64,000 nt of DNA from Hofstenia miamia (Eukaryota > Xenacoelomorpha > Acoela > Hofsteniidae). A program made the position numbers and the translations under genes. Positions 38,030 through 50,346 of the stretch are shown in pieces. The stretch lies in NCBI GenBank assembly GCA_900660155.1, contig CABFPE010000045.1, positions 1,649,715-1,713,714 on the forward strand, in the 5' to 3' direction. Each line of letters begins with the position of its first letter. Position 1 is the stretch's first letter. Below the pieces are notes generated by a model. It worked only from the letters and a program-made list of their open reading frames with translations. It ran no database searches and was not told the DNA's origin.

Positions 38030-38179
38030 AATTAATTGCATGAATAGTCAATTTAGAAAACATGGATTATTTGGGAGTGCACCTATGAGTGTTAAAGAGC
38101 GTAGACAATGGGGTGCCACCGTGCTACGCCCTTCCCCCAATCTGATCGTCTTCCAACACAACTCTGTCATTTGGATATG
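38030..38179 (+). CDS. candidate host exon (150 bp)
   Basis: The frame is open from acceptor ATCAACCAG through the donor ATATG|GTAATT: one leading base, 49 codons, two bases over. An ATG lies at 38040 and another at 38085. The latter half (MSVKERRQWGATVLRPSPN) has varied third positions and higher G+C than the surrounding AT-rich DNA, as real coding sequence does. Read as a free-standing frame it would be a 47-residue peptide. Family not recognised. Confidence 0.4.
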
Positions 38180-40121
38180 GTAATTTCATGAATTTGAAGA
38201 TTAACTGTATGAAATTTAGCTCACCTTCAATTCAAAATCCTGGCATCGTACCTGTATGTTGTTCTTTGTTGTTCAGGAACAAGCATTTAGCACTTTAATA
38301 AAAACCTATTGTGACTTCTTAAAAACTGTTTTCAAGTACTAAACAACCAATTTCTGGTAGTGGAATCATATATATGACTGCTTTAAATTCTTAGACTGTA
38401 GAAAAAATATAGCCATAAAATGTTTTGAGAGAGAGCATTTTTATCCAGAAGAGACTAAAATTTATACGCTATCGATCTGTTTATGTTGTGATACAGCGTG
38501 CAAAACTTATCCATTTCGCAATATTTGCATTCGTATATTAACATTCTGCCAACACGTCAGAGATGATATCATAAATTGTCTGACAACGCACGTCATCTAG
38601 ATTTAATTTCTGCTCTTACTTTACCATCTGATACCTTAAATAATAACTTTAGTATAATAAAAATTACATGAAGTCCATCCCATCAAGTAATTTATAATTG
38701 CTTTTATAGCTGGCATTAAATTTTAGCGATATCATAATAAATTATAACAATATTAACACGTTTTTGTAAATTAATGGCTTTCTTTAAATAATGATTTTTT
38801 TTATTAAAAATATTTGAATATTTCGATGTAGAGGCCTTTTATTTAATTAGCTACAATTTGGGATTTCTGCAGGATTTTTTGATGGGGGCATCTCAGTCAT
38901 GACCAAGCTAGTGATAAAAAGCGAGGCTAAGCCTAGCGAAATTTTAGAAATTTTTGAAAAAAGACCGTAAAATGCATTTCATCACCTTAATTTTGAAATT
39001 TTTTTAATTTTACAGAAAATTAATTTTGAAAAAATTGGGCGGGGACATTCCACCATGAGTGATACTTTGATTTTGTGATCTAACAAAAACTATCTTGGCT
39101 AGATACTTCCATTTGGGGTTTCAAAGGCTGAGTGGTTGTGGAAAAAAACTACATGTCAACTGGAAAATAGACATTGTTTTACTACTTTAAATGAAGGTCA
39201 ATAGATTGGGCATATCTCGTAAAATATCAATGTTTGGAATTTACAAATATTTTTTACGAGGTTTAATATAACACACATTAGATTCCAAAAAGAAATTGGA
39301 GCAAATCATATGATAAGATCAGAAGAACATAAAATATGTTAGGATCGACGTGTGATTATAAAGAGATAAATCGCATTAAAAATTTAAACAACGCACTAAT
39401 AATAAATTCCGCATGTAATATTCCATCCTATCATTATCATATAAATAATTCACTCTTGAAAATCATTGAATTAATACGGTTTTATTATGGTAACGCGTTA
39501 TGGAATCATAAACAACATTCTGAAAACATTTATTTTTTTAAACATCTTTTGTCCTGAACATATTTACAAAACAATAAAATTTATATGAAGCAGTTTGTCC
39601 TACATTGTCCGCAAACGCAAATTACAAAAATACATCAATTTGTCCGATTCCTAGAAAACGCAAACATATACTAAAATTTATTGATCAAAGCCGGTCTTTA
39701 GCTTTACACCGCTCCCTCAAAGAGTTACTTTGGAAATCACTATAATCTTTGTTGTGACGTACACCATGTGGAAACTGATAAAACTTTGAGTCAACCATGT
39801 ATGTAAACCACAGTTGTTTATGTTAAATTTACCCTAATTTAATGAAATTCCTTTAAGGAAGCAAATATACAAAGACTTAGTTTTAATATAATGCCCTCTG
39901 TGAATAATAAATTAGCAAAATTAGAAAGAAAGCGTGAAATGTGCATATAAACAAACGTCCTGTATAATTTGAAACCTGTGGGGTCGTTTTTAGCTATGAG
40001 TATCTAAATTGACAACTTACCTTTCACTCTATAAATGATTTTAAAATTCTCTAAAACTATGATAACATAGGAAGTCAACGTAAATAATTCACGTAAACAT
40101 AGCACCTCAAAATTGTTGTGG

Positions 40122-40568
40122 TTAATGAGACTGTTGCGCCGATAATTTATCCGATTTGACCTCTGGAAATATAGTAAATTTGGTAAGAGTGGGAATATTT
40201 ACAGCTGAATTTGCAGCTCTCAGTCGTGAAGAAAACGGTTGTAAACAGTGGCCCGTCTCAACCGGGCTAGGAAGCGAAATTTCCGTTTCCGAGTCTATAC
40301 TGATACTGTGAATTTTTAAATCCAAAGCAGTCATGAACTTAGACATGTCTATGTTTCTTCTCGGTAGTTCACAAACGTCCAACTCATGATCGAAGGTGTT
40401 TAGAGTCAATGAGTCTAGACTGGAGTTGGATGTGGAGAAATCAACGTCCAGAGAGCTATAGCTGCCATATTTCTCACTATGATATGATGCACGGTTTCCC
40501 TTGGTAGCAAAAGATCCCTTTCCGCTTTTGGGGAGATTAAGTCCGTTAGGCGCTCGAAGATTTGCCAT
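40122..40568 (-). CDS. host protein-coding frame, 148 codons, unknown function
   Basis: The strongest host coding signal in the window: ATG to TAA over 148 codons with balanced base use (clearly less AT-rich than the flanks) and mixed synonymous codons. The product is soluble and rich in serine, threonine and asparagine, with no signal peptide or membrane segment. It has a basic start (MANLRAPNGLNLPKSGKG), a serine-rich acidic middle (SSLDVDFSTSNSSLDS) and a PRRNIDMSKF segment. The ATG has G at +4 but no purine at -3. A good acceptor, CTTCCATTTTTATCAG, lies 12 bases upstream, so this may be the second exon behind a 5' leader exon. A strong donor (GAAAG|GTAAGT, near 40017) lies about 100 bases after the stop. 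Either the gene continues by alternative splicing or that donor is unused. I do not recognise the family. Confidence 0.68.
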   Translation of the reverse strand: MANLRAPNGLNLPKSGKGSFATKGNRASYHSEKYGSYSSLDVDFSTSNSSLDSLTLNTFDHELDVCELPRRNIDMSKFMTALDLKIHSISIDSETEISLPSPVETGHCLQPFSSRLRAANSAVNIPTLTKFTIFPEVKSDKLSAQQSH

Positions 40569-41858
40569 GCAAAATGTCTTCTGATAAAAATGGAAGTGTT
40601 GTATTATTGCCGCTTTTTATTCCATTAGCGACAAATAATGTCTCAGCGTTTGCGCAGTGAGGAAAACTATATTGTCAACTACTCTTAATTATTGAATTGA
40701 GAGGACGCGTGTTACACCGACCAACGCTCGAATGTGTTTGTAATGAGTAATGCAATAACTAACAATGTCTCTAAAACATTATGCCAAAAGCCAATCTCAT
40801 GGACTATAGTAATGATTATACTTTCATATTTATAAATATTTATTGTATATGTTAAAACCAAAGAAGTCTACATGCTCGAATTACGAAATACCATCAATAA
40901 CACAGTACTGTAATCTAATTTTTTCAAGCGTGGAAGCATGCAGAGTGTTTTGACTTTGTAGTCAATAATAAATGATTGTATAGATAACCTCTATGCGTTC
41001 ATATTAAGGAATGTAATTCATCTAATCTGTTAGTGTCTCCTGTAGCTAGTATCCTAAGATGAAATACTTCTACATTGTATTTATTATATTATTCATGTAT
41101 ATCAACAGGAGGTGTATGCAGATCTGCACATCAAATAAAAAGAATGCAAAAGTACCTCATAAATTAATGCAGGGCCATAAGGTTCGGCCCGACCCGTGTT
41201 ATGGGTGATGTATCAGAAATTTGAGTTCTCAGATTTAAGAATGCATTGTTCTTTGCGCAGCCAGTTTTAAATCAAATTCAAGTTTTAATAAACTTAAGAA
41301 TGTTATCCGGAAGATAGCTCTCCATTGAAGATTGTTCTCACAGAAAATTGTTTAATCAAAATTACTCTTATATTTGCAAGTTATATTTTCTTACACATTA
41401 CACTATTAGTTTTGCTCCTATTCATTAGCTTTTCATACAAACTTATATTATTAGGGTTGTTGTTCGTCTTGAGGCTGAGTTGTGGCTATTTTTATGGTTA
41501 GATAACAGTCAATGCATAAGAGAACAATAGTCATCTCATCTATACATAGCTTGGAACTACAGAGTAATTAGGGTGAGAGGAGACTTCATGAGAGCAGAAT
41601 ATTCTGGTATTCCTTAAGAATATTTTTAGTTCTTCCTTCAATATTGTAGGATTATCAAAAAAGTGTAGGTCTTCGAAGTAATATTCAGTGCAAAAAGCAA
41701 AATTTTGTAAATATTTAAAAGCATTAATAGACATTTCAAATTTTGTAATTTATTTGTCCAAATGTATTTGCAAATAATACTCCGATTTTAAAATACAATT
41801 TACACTACAAACTCGAAACTTAAGAAATGATGTTTATATTTAAGCTTCGACTTCGAAG

Positions 41859-42187
41859 TAGTGATGTGCGGGTCGCCGATTTTTCCGGCCCGGCCCGCCC
41901 GTTAAGTTATCAGTCCGGCCGTGCCCGTGAAATCACGTGATTTCATTATGTACCTGTAAATTACTCCAGACCCAATAAAACATTACTATCAGCTGTTCAC
42001 TGAAATTTACCTGGGGTAGATTTAAGATATAGTAAAGTTGTGATTTGAGATATAGCAAACAGAATTGTAAACAGATTATATTGTGTTTTGAGATATAGTG
42101 AATAGAATAGACTTACAACACTTTTATTTTTTCTTCTCTATGCCAGCCTGTGGCCCGCCCGTTATAGCTTTAGCGCGCACACCACTA
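41859..42187. mobile_element. hAT-type MITE (329 bp)
   Basis: Ends TAGTGATGTGCGG and, reversed, TAGTGGTGTGCGC, flanked by CTTCGAAG and CTTTGAAG (7 of 8). GC-rich words GGCCCGCCCGTTA occur near both ends in the same orientation. No coding capacity. Confidence 0.8.
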
Positions 42188-42242
42188 CTTTGAAGGTTAA
42201 TACCTAGAATGTACATGGATTAGCTTCAACATGTCTCTAATC

Positions 42243-42420
42243 AGTGGCGTACGCAGGATGGGTATGGGGGAATTCCCCGCCGTCAGGTTTTCAAAATTGA
42301 TATTGATTGGCTAAATCAAAAAATTTTCGTTGAATAATTTATGAAAAATTTGGGATCTATTTTTCAATATTCTCCAAAATGTTCAGGAGGAGGCTTAGCC
42401 CCGCTTTTCTTCCCGCACTT
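42243..42420 (+). mobile_element. hAT-like 5' end, truncated
   Basis: Starts CAGTGGCGTACGCAGGATGG and runs into G-rich then pyrimidine-rich DNA (GGCTTAGCCCCGC near 42390), like the start of hAT-A. No right end was found. The short open frame over it is not convincing. Confidence 0.45.
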
Positions 42421-44158
42421 GTTCATGTGTAAGAAGTCGGCCGTCCGAAAATCTTGTGTAAGCAAGCTCATATCTCTAACAAATCGTTTCAAACGAGCTT
42501 TCTCCTATGCCTCGCTGAATCCTAGTTGCTAATTACGTTTTTAACGTATTTTATGAAGTTCTAAAGGTTAAAATGCGTAAAATCTTAGTTTAAAAAAACT
42601 ACTCTAAAGAATTTGTTTGCAATATTCTTAATGAAACAATAAAATGTTACAAAATGGTTAAAATGAAACAATCTTCTCGCTTGAGTCCTTGTTGCCTCAT
42701 TCTTCCCACTACATGTTTTCCTTGTGACAGACGCCTGTTTTATTGAAAATAAACTAGTTTTTCAGCTTTAGTATTACCCAATCGATTTGAACTTTTACTG
42801 CGTATTTTTCAACGCATTTAAAAAGAATTCGACATAAACCGTATCCATTTACGCATTTTAAATTTTACAGCATTGACCTGAATTTTTTTGAAGTCGATTT
42901 TAATAGCTTCTAAAAATATGATGTGATTTAATGGTTGCGCAAATTACTAATTATAATAATTTCAATATGTTGAAATATATTGCATAAGTATACAAATACA
43001 TTTAAGCGTTTATTACCATGAATAATTGTATATAAAATACGAGAAATGTATTCAAAGGCACTTGTTTCAAAATCAAATAAGCGTCACTGATGTGAGAATC
43101 ATTGAAAGTCAAAAGTCATTTGACACTTGAGTTTGGGAAAAATAACATTCTTCTGAAAAAATATATATCTTATATGGTAATGTTAACAACACTGCAATTT
43201 TTTAATCTACAACTCTGACATTGGCATTTGCCTTCCTACAGAAGAACTGTTTGTGTATATACATTACTAGCTGGATTAATAGTGATCGCCTTGTTGATAT
43301 TAGACCACATATGGACTTGACAGTAATTGTATATGAAGTTTTAAGATTATGCCTTGAAGCTCAACGTTTACATTAGTTGTTTAAAAGCCAAAATATTGAA
43401 TAAGTAACATAAAATAATGTGATTTTATGATTTTTAGAGTTTGCATTGATTGGAATTTTGCAAACGGAATAACGAGCTTGTGCTGCTGCCCCATTTTTGA
43501 AGTTACGAAAAAGAAAATACTTAAATTCGCTAGATTATTGAAATTTACTAAACTATATAAGTGTTTAATAGAAGCGAGGTGATTGCAAAAAAGTTTCCAC
43601 AGTTTGCTATTAAACCATAACTGCTAAAGAGTCATTTTTGTACAATACAAGTATAATAATGTTTAATGGAAAAATTCTTTAGAGGCCATTTTTGCTATTA
43701 TAGTTTAACTTTCTAAATAATTCAGAAATGTGTGGACTTAAAACAAAGAGTAGTGCGTACCTATTCTTCTCCAATGAATGTACTGATACATTTTCGAATA
43801 ATCTATTTCCATTTTGTATCATGTGCTTTTTACAAACTAGATGAGCATTCAAATTATTGACAATTAAATATTTGTACCATCTGTCCCCGATTCAATTAAA
43901 AAGAGGGACAAGCCCATATTTACTAATCACGACTATTCCAGTTTTGCTGGTTATCAACAGTTACATCAAAGAAATTGATATTTCTACAAGTTAATACCAA
44001 AATCAACCGCAGCTGGGTTGATATATACCAAGATTGCTGCATATGAAAAACTCGGTTAGTAGACTTATGGTGTCATATATTTTGATATAAAGAAATAACT
44101 TCGACCAAATTACGTAGAGTAGCAAAGAAAGATTCAATAAACCGGGTCATGTTGTATG

Positions 44159-44445
44159 TAGAGATCTACGGTACCCGATCGCATCGGTACGGTACGGTGC
44201 GGTACCAGTACTACTTTAAAAATGTTTAGATGTTCCGGAACGGCAGCATAAATTTGCGTTGCTTTTTTGTTTGTGTTTAATAATCATACCCATATAGTCG
44301 TAATTACTCATTATTAATTGACTAATTTTGTGTTTTCTTGTTTTTTTTGGGGTCCCTTATGGGACAATATCAATACTAAAAGATTTTTTGCGGTACAGTA
44401 CCAGTTAGAATTGGGACAAGGCGCTTGCGGTACCGGAGGACTCTA
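44159..44445. mobile_element. second hAT-type MITE (287 bp)
   Basis: Ends TAGAGATCTACGGTACC and, reversed, TAGAGTCCTCCGGTACC (14 of 17). Internal GGTACGGTACGGTGCGGTACC-like words cluster near both ends. The flanking octamers GTTGTATG and ACTGAATG match 5 of 8. Confidence 0.62.
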
Positions 44446-46789
44446 ACTGAATGTTGGTTTAAGCTTAGGGTGATTTTGTCACTCATGAGTTTAGAATTAA
44501 TGCTCGTGACAATTACAATGTTCCTTAATTTACTTATAATAGTTTGTGACGTCGTTTCACGTAGAGCTATGGTTTACTTAAGTAAGTCATGGTAGAGATT
44601 AGGCTCTTTATCCTAATGCATAAAATAAATAGATTTTTATTCTTGACAAAAATTATGCTGTTAAAGTTTTGATAGTTAACAATGGATCTATTCTATGCTC
44701 AAGCTCAGAACCCGTATTTATTTATTTAGTTTTGAGTTGAATCATATCATATTAAAAAAAATTACGTGAAAAAAATTTTAAATTTTGCTTTAATTATATA
44801 TATATATATATATATATGCAATTTACTAATTCTTTAGTATTTCAAATATTTGTGCTCTTGATCTTGTCGTTCTATGATGTCAATATCCTCTGATATAAAT
44901 ACATAACTTCGCTCAATTTATAAATTTGAAGAGCAAAGGAATGTTAAATAAAACTAGCTGTATTTTAAACACTCTGGATAGCCAATTCATCCATTTTATG
45001 CTAAAGTTTGTTTTGATTGTTTAACTTGACTTTCTTGAAAAATTATTGACTGGCATTATTTTTTTAAATTTCTCAATTTTTCTGCAAATTTTTTGAAGCT
45101 TGAACAATGAGTACACATAGCTACTTGCAATACGCAAAAAATTTTGTCATACTAATACTTTATCAATGTACAAAAGTTATTAAATCATTTTGTACAAAAC
45201 ACTCACAGAATTTCATCCCACTGCCTAATTACTACATATTCAGATAAAATGAATTTCTTCAGTATTGAATTCAACGTTCATATTGCATCTTGAAGATTAC
45301 AGTTACCTCTCGCTCTCTAGCTTTCTCACTTTTTCCACAATTGACAATGATTTCATTTCGCATTATGATATTGAATATACAGATCTAGTGTATGTTTCCT
45401 TATGAAGTTTCTCATGGCATTTGAAGTCATAGAAATATAAGGATCATCAAAGTGGCCTTAGAATTGAGTTATGTACAAGATTTAATTTTATTGTTGAACT
45501 AAAACAATGTTATAGTCCCAATTACAAATCATTCACAAATGTTTCTTTTTAATTTTTATATAGATACATCAAATGAACAATAATATCCATTGTTGTGTAC
45601 TTTTCTATATATAAGATGTAATGTCCAATAAATCAAATGATTCTTTTAAATACAAGCTTACTCTCATTTCATTTTTATTGATCTAATTTCGATAGAAATA
45701 TTTTAGAAACTCCTGTTGAAATTGATTTGAAATATGGTCAAAATTTCAGGTTTAGGTCTAGCAAATCGGGTAAAATCTTGGTATCTTTCGTACACATGAT
45801 GCCAAAATAGGATGGCGTTTGTAATTAAAAATTTTGTCATACAACTAATTGTGCTATTCTATTGTCTGGTGAAACTTTCACTGTTCTCACTTACAAATTA
45901 AGTAATGCGAAATTTAACTGTTTAAATTTATCTGTAATGTTGTTACCTAAATGAACAACTGATATATATATATATCCGATTTTTGCATGTAATGACATTA
46001 GTATTACCAACCTCTATGGTAGGAGATTATATTGAAGAAATCAGATAAAGATAGCCTTACATTACATTTGCAGTACATATGCCAATTGCAGTCTATAGTA
46101 TAAATCGAGAAATTGCTGAATACTATTGATTTTGTTATGGACTAAGCGACCCTAACCCATTCCTCTCAGAGATCTTGCTTCTAGTGAATATTACATTTTT
46201 AAGTGTTTTTCTGCATTAAAAGGTGAAAAAGTATTTGAACCATTTTTTACAAAAAATTAAAATTGATGTCACAAGAAAAATTGATTTAACAATATAATAC
46301 ATTATTTTTAGAATCTACAACCTAGTTTACTCTTTTCATTTCATTAAGTTACATTTTATGATAATGGTGAATATTCAAATTTTAGCATATTTAATTCCTA
46401 CTCTCTTTTTCTCATTTCTAGTAATTTCTTATAGAAACATGAATTGTTTTTTATTAGGTCCTTTGCATGCCATGTTGCTTTGAAAGACTTAACTTAAATA
46501 TAGTTAACTGAAAAAGAATACATTTTTACATCATACTCGATAGTTATGTCAAAATTTTGGGATCATTGGGATTTTGCAACTGATTGAAATGGAGTATAGA
46601 CAAAAATGTTGGAGCCCGTTCTTTAATACGTAGACTGCCACGCTCAAATCTCAAAATTATCTCTGCAGGCCACGCCTATATATGCAAGTAAGTAAACAAT
46701 CATCATAGGTTTACACCATAATTAGTTTGATACCTACATACGTGGTGATTACATCATTATAAAAAAAAGAGCATATAAATTAGAATGTG
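44446..46789. other. AT-rich stretch, no firm gene
   Basis: Contains a (TA)n tract at 44797-44818. A minus-strand coding-like frame at about 46545-46680 (GSLRIKERAPTFLSILHF) has no family and could be an exon or repeat. Nothing else supported. Confidence 0.4.
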
Positions 46790-46794
46790 AATTT

Positions 46795-46809
46795 TATATA
46801 TAATATATA

Positions 46810-46846
<37 letters not shown>
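46795..46846. repeat. (TA)n microsatellite
   Basis: TA alternation with one short interruption. Confidence 0.93.
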
Positions 46847-46849
<3 letters not shown>

Positions 46850-47172
46850 ATGAAACATAAAGAAACATATAGGCATATAAATAAGAAGAGCGTGTAAACA
46901 ATGTTACATTAAAAAGAGCAGTAAAATGGGAAGAGGAAAAGCTCCAAGAAAAAATTTAAGTAAGATTTTCCTGATGAACCTCAACTATGTAAACAATGTT
47001 TTAATACTTTGCATGTGTAATATTTTCTTAATAAACCATTTTTTTAACTTTTTCTTTAACATTTTTAACCATAGATATATAATTAATATCCTATTATAAA
47101 TTTATATAATTTTTGACAAAATATATATTTTTTAAACACATACTAATATCAAAAGCAAATAGCAAAGAAGCG

Positions 47173-47480
47173 TTGGGTGACATTGCCTGATCAGCAAACT
47201 TAAACGTCATCTATATTGGGTTACATGACCTGATCAGCAAACGTAAACTTCTCCTATATTGTGTGAAATGACCTGATCAGCGATACTTTAAACGTCCTTT
47301 ATTGGGTGACATGGCTTTATCAAGCAAACTTAAACGCCTCCTATATTGCGTGACATGACCTGATCAGCAAACTTAAACGTCCCCTATATTGGGTGACATG
47401 GCCTGATCAGCAAACTTAAACGTCCCCTATATTGAGTGAAATGACTTGATCAGCAAACTTAAACGTCACCCATATTGGGT
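47173..47480. repeat. 43-bp tandem repeat, about 7 units
   Basis: Seven diverged head-to-tail units of 43-44 bp, each with the pattern TTGGGTGACATG then CCTGATCAGC then AAACTTAAACGTC. Units 5 and 6 are the most alike. Each carries TGATCA, itself a palindrome. Confidence 0.92.
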
Positions 47481-47663
47481 AGTCAACGTGTTAAGATGAG
47501 TCATAAATGCTTTCTTACTAACAATGAAGAAAATGTAAACTTTAACCTGTATTGACGACTTGATAGTCGAATAATTATTTTAATTAATTTTGTATAACAT
47601 ACTGGTCCGTCTTGCTCTTCACTGAGGCCACTGGCATACAAATAAACTGTAGCTCTATTGTCT

Positions 47664-47664
<1 letters not shown>

Positions 47665-47699
<35 letters not shown>
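47665..47699. repeat. (TA)n microsatellite
   Basis: Pure TA alternation. Confidence 0.93.
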
Positions 47700-47703
<4 letters not shown>

Positions 47704-49599
47704 TAAGGGTATCGCCTTGTCCCATCCTATCACGTCGCTTAGTCAATAATTTTCTTGGAATAGTATAAGCATCAAAAATTAAAAATAAATTGACTTTTAT
47801 ATATTTCCCAAATGTAAACTGATAGCAACATTCTTGGTGATAAATCAACAAGTTCATAAAGTCTTAATTACAAAATGCTTTCATTTATGGCAATTTAGTC
47901 TATCATTTCTAGTGTGGTTTTCATTCATTACGATATTTTGGATTGTTTTTGCTTGTACAGAATGATATCTCAGATATTTACTTAACTATAAAATTGCAAT
48001 ATCCCACAAATCTCAAATTTACACAGGGTATTTTATGTTTTATTCATTTGACTAGAAAACGCTAATTTAAGCAAAAAATTTAACCTTGAACTTTCCGCGA
48101 CTCGTTTTTAAATTTTTTAAATATTTTAAGAGCCTATAACTCAAAAACTAATAAAGATATCAAAAATCTAAAAGCACAGTAAGATATAGGAGTGTCTCTG
48201 TCATTCTTGTTTTTAAATCTCAAGAATGGCTTTAATGGGCTTGGTGATTAAATTACGTAATGGAAATTGTTAAGTTTGATGGTTGCTCAAATGGGCTTTC
48301 GACCTCCTGATTTATTGAAGATTAGGAATTGAGATAATATTAATATTTCTAATTTTCAATAAAAGACAGTGAAAATTTTGAAGTACTTCAGTCGTTGCAA
48401 TACTGCTTATTCACATATCCCAACATAACGATATATATATATATATATATATGTGTCCATTGTTCAAGCTTTCCAACTTCACAAAATTCTTCAAGAAAAT
48501 TGCTTAAAAATGTGAAAAAATGGTTTTTTCTCTAGTAAGGACCTAAGCAGGTTAAAGTTAAGCAAACTTGAAAAATCTTGTAAAATGACACTATAGGCCT
48601 ACTTAAAAAACAAATCGCATATAAATTGATGAAAATAACAAATTTATAGTTTCACATTTTGAGTACAAATAATTTTTGTATTATGGGGATATTAACCACC
48701 CAATAATGACAAAGAATGAATCTAGTAATGCGCATTATTTCGGCTGATTGTGAAAAGGGTGTCTGAAATGTTTCCTTTGCAGTCTATATTACAATGTTGC
48801 CGTGAGGTAATTCTTAATAATAATGTTATCTAAAATATTATCAAAGCTTGAGTCACAAATCCACCTGCTAACTATAAACTACATGTGCTTATCTAGTTCA
48901 TAGCGTCAATGTTATGCCTGTGTTAAGTAAATCAAATTTGCATATTGAAATTAACTGGTCAAAATTCGTCCTGTATTTTTTAAAAAGAATCTGAAAATAT
49001 TGTATTTATTGAAACTAAGACTGAATGTGCTATATTTTTGTAAAAGTTTAGAATACATCAGTTCCTATCCGACTCATCAGATATTTGAAGTATATTAAAA
49101 ACTTATCACTTGTAACATTAATCAACCGGATGCTATTAAATTTGTATTCAAACTATTATTAAGCCTGCAGTTTGTGCATAGTATTTCCCACCACATCTGG
49201 AAGCAGTTCAAAGATTTCATATCTTACTAAACCGGTCTGTCCCAATGCTTTTCATCAGAATATGGTGACTTACTATATTTTATATTGAAAATCAATTGAT
49301 TACAAATTTAAATGCGCAATCGAAATGAATTATTTTGCAAAATAATGTATGACAACGAATTTTATATATGTATTAATATTTATCAGGACGTTTGTCATTT
49401 TTCAGCAAAGATGTATCTTGTCAATAATAGTTATTCAATGAAATCACAAACAAAATTATTTACTCAATACGTATATAAGAAGATGTTGTAAAAATCTTGT
49501 GATAATAACAATAATAATAATAATAATATTAATATTAATGAATTTTAATGCAAACAAATCAAATACAGGTTTTGCACTAAAAATGACAAAAGTAGTTAA

Positions 49600-50001
49600 A
49601 GATTTCTTTGCAGCAAAAGTGATTTAACTGGATTGTTGGCATCCATTATACGCTTGTAGTATGCTTCATCTTCTAATGTCCAGTTGTACTTATATGCATC
49701 ATCCAAAGATTTTTGTATTTTTTAAGGTTCTTGAAATCTGAGCCATGTAGGGTTAATAAATAAAGATTTAAGAGTTGCACCTATTTCAGCTAAGGAAGAA
49801 TTTACCGTGCGCATATTGATTAAAATATTTTGCATTTTCGTTAGGGTTGCCATCAGTTTTCTGATATGAGCACGAAGTGAAAGATCTGTTTGCATTGTCA
49901 CTCCGAATATTTTTGCATGGTCTCTTAGTTGAACTCCTAGCATTAATAGAAAGACGCTTATTAATTCTTTTTTTAGAAAAATATGGAAATTTTAATATCA
50001 A
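49600..50001 (-). pseudogene. LINE reverse-transcriptase remnant
   Basis: The minus strand carries KIFGVTMQTDLSLRAHI, the typical (F/v)LGV..D..L....HI block found after the catalytic core of jockey/CR1/RTE-type LINE reverse transcriptases. ELILKFPYFSKKR lies upstream in a neighbouring frame and LKSLFINPTWLRF downstream, in family order. Frame changes and the lack of the YxDD core show a short dead fragment. There is an AAT-rich simple repeat just beyond (about 49500-49540), at the side where a LINE tail would lie. Confidence 0.62.
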
Positions 50002-50243
50002 CTCACTACATATAAGGGAATGCTTTCATTTCATCTATTGACCAGATATTTATATTATCGACCTTTGTTTGAACCCTTGAAGAATCCAAATTTCTATTAT
50101 CAAATAATTACAAATTTTATAGGGAGTATGTTTACTATCGCACCTCTGTTCCTCATACGAGATTACAATTGCTTGAAAAGTGGTGTTGATATGCTTGATG
50201 AGAATATGTTAAAATTTTCTGACTGAAAAAAAACACTTTGTGA

Positions 50244-50346
50244 TCTAGTTGAGTTCAAGTCTAGTTGAAACCCTAACTAGCGAGTTCGAGTGGAGTTAAA
50301 ATTATAGTTAGGCTTATTTTGATTGAGTACTCGCAGGACCCTAATA
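50244..50346. repeat. 103-bp dispersed repeat, copy 2
   Basis: One mismatch from 14030-14132. Confidence 0.85.

Noticed and set aside
39336-39557. 73-codon plus-strand frame
   Set aside because: Somewhat protein-like but AT-rich, without a recognised domain or convincing splice borders.
49503-49540. AAT-repeat as a LINE tail
   Set aside because: It is on the expected side of the LINE scrap, but the intervening sequence is unassigned and no target duplication was found.
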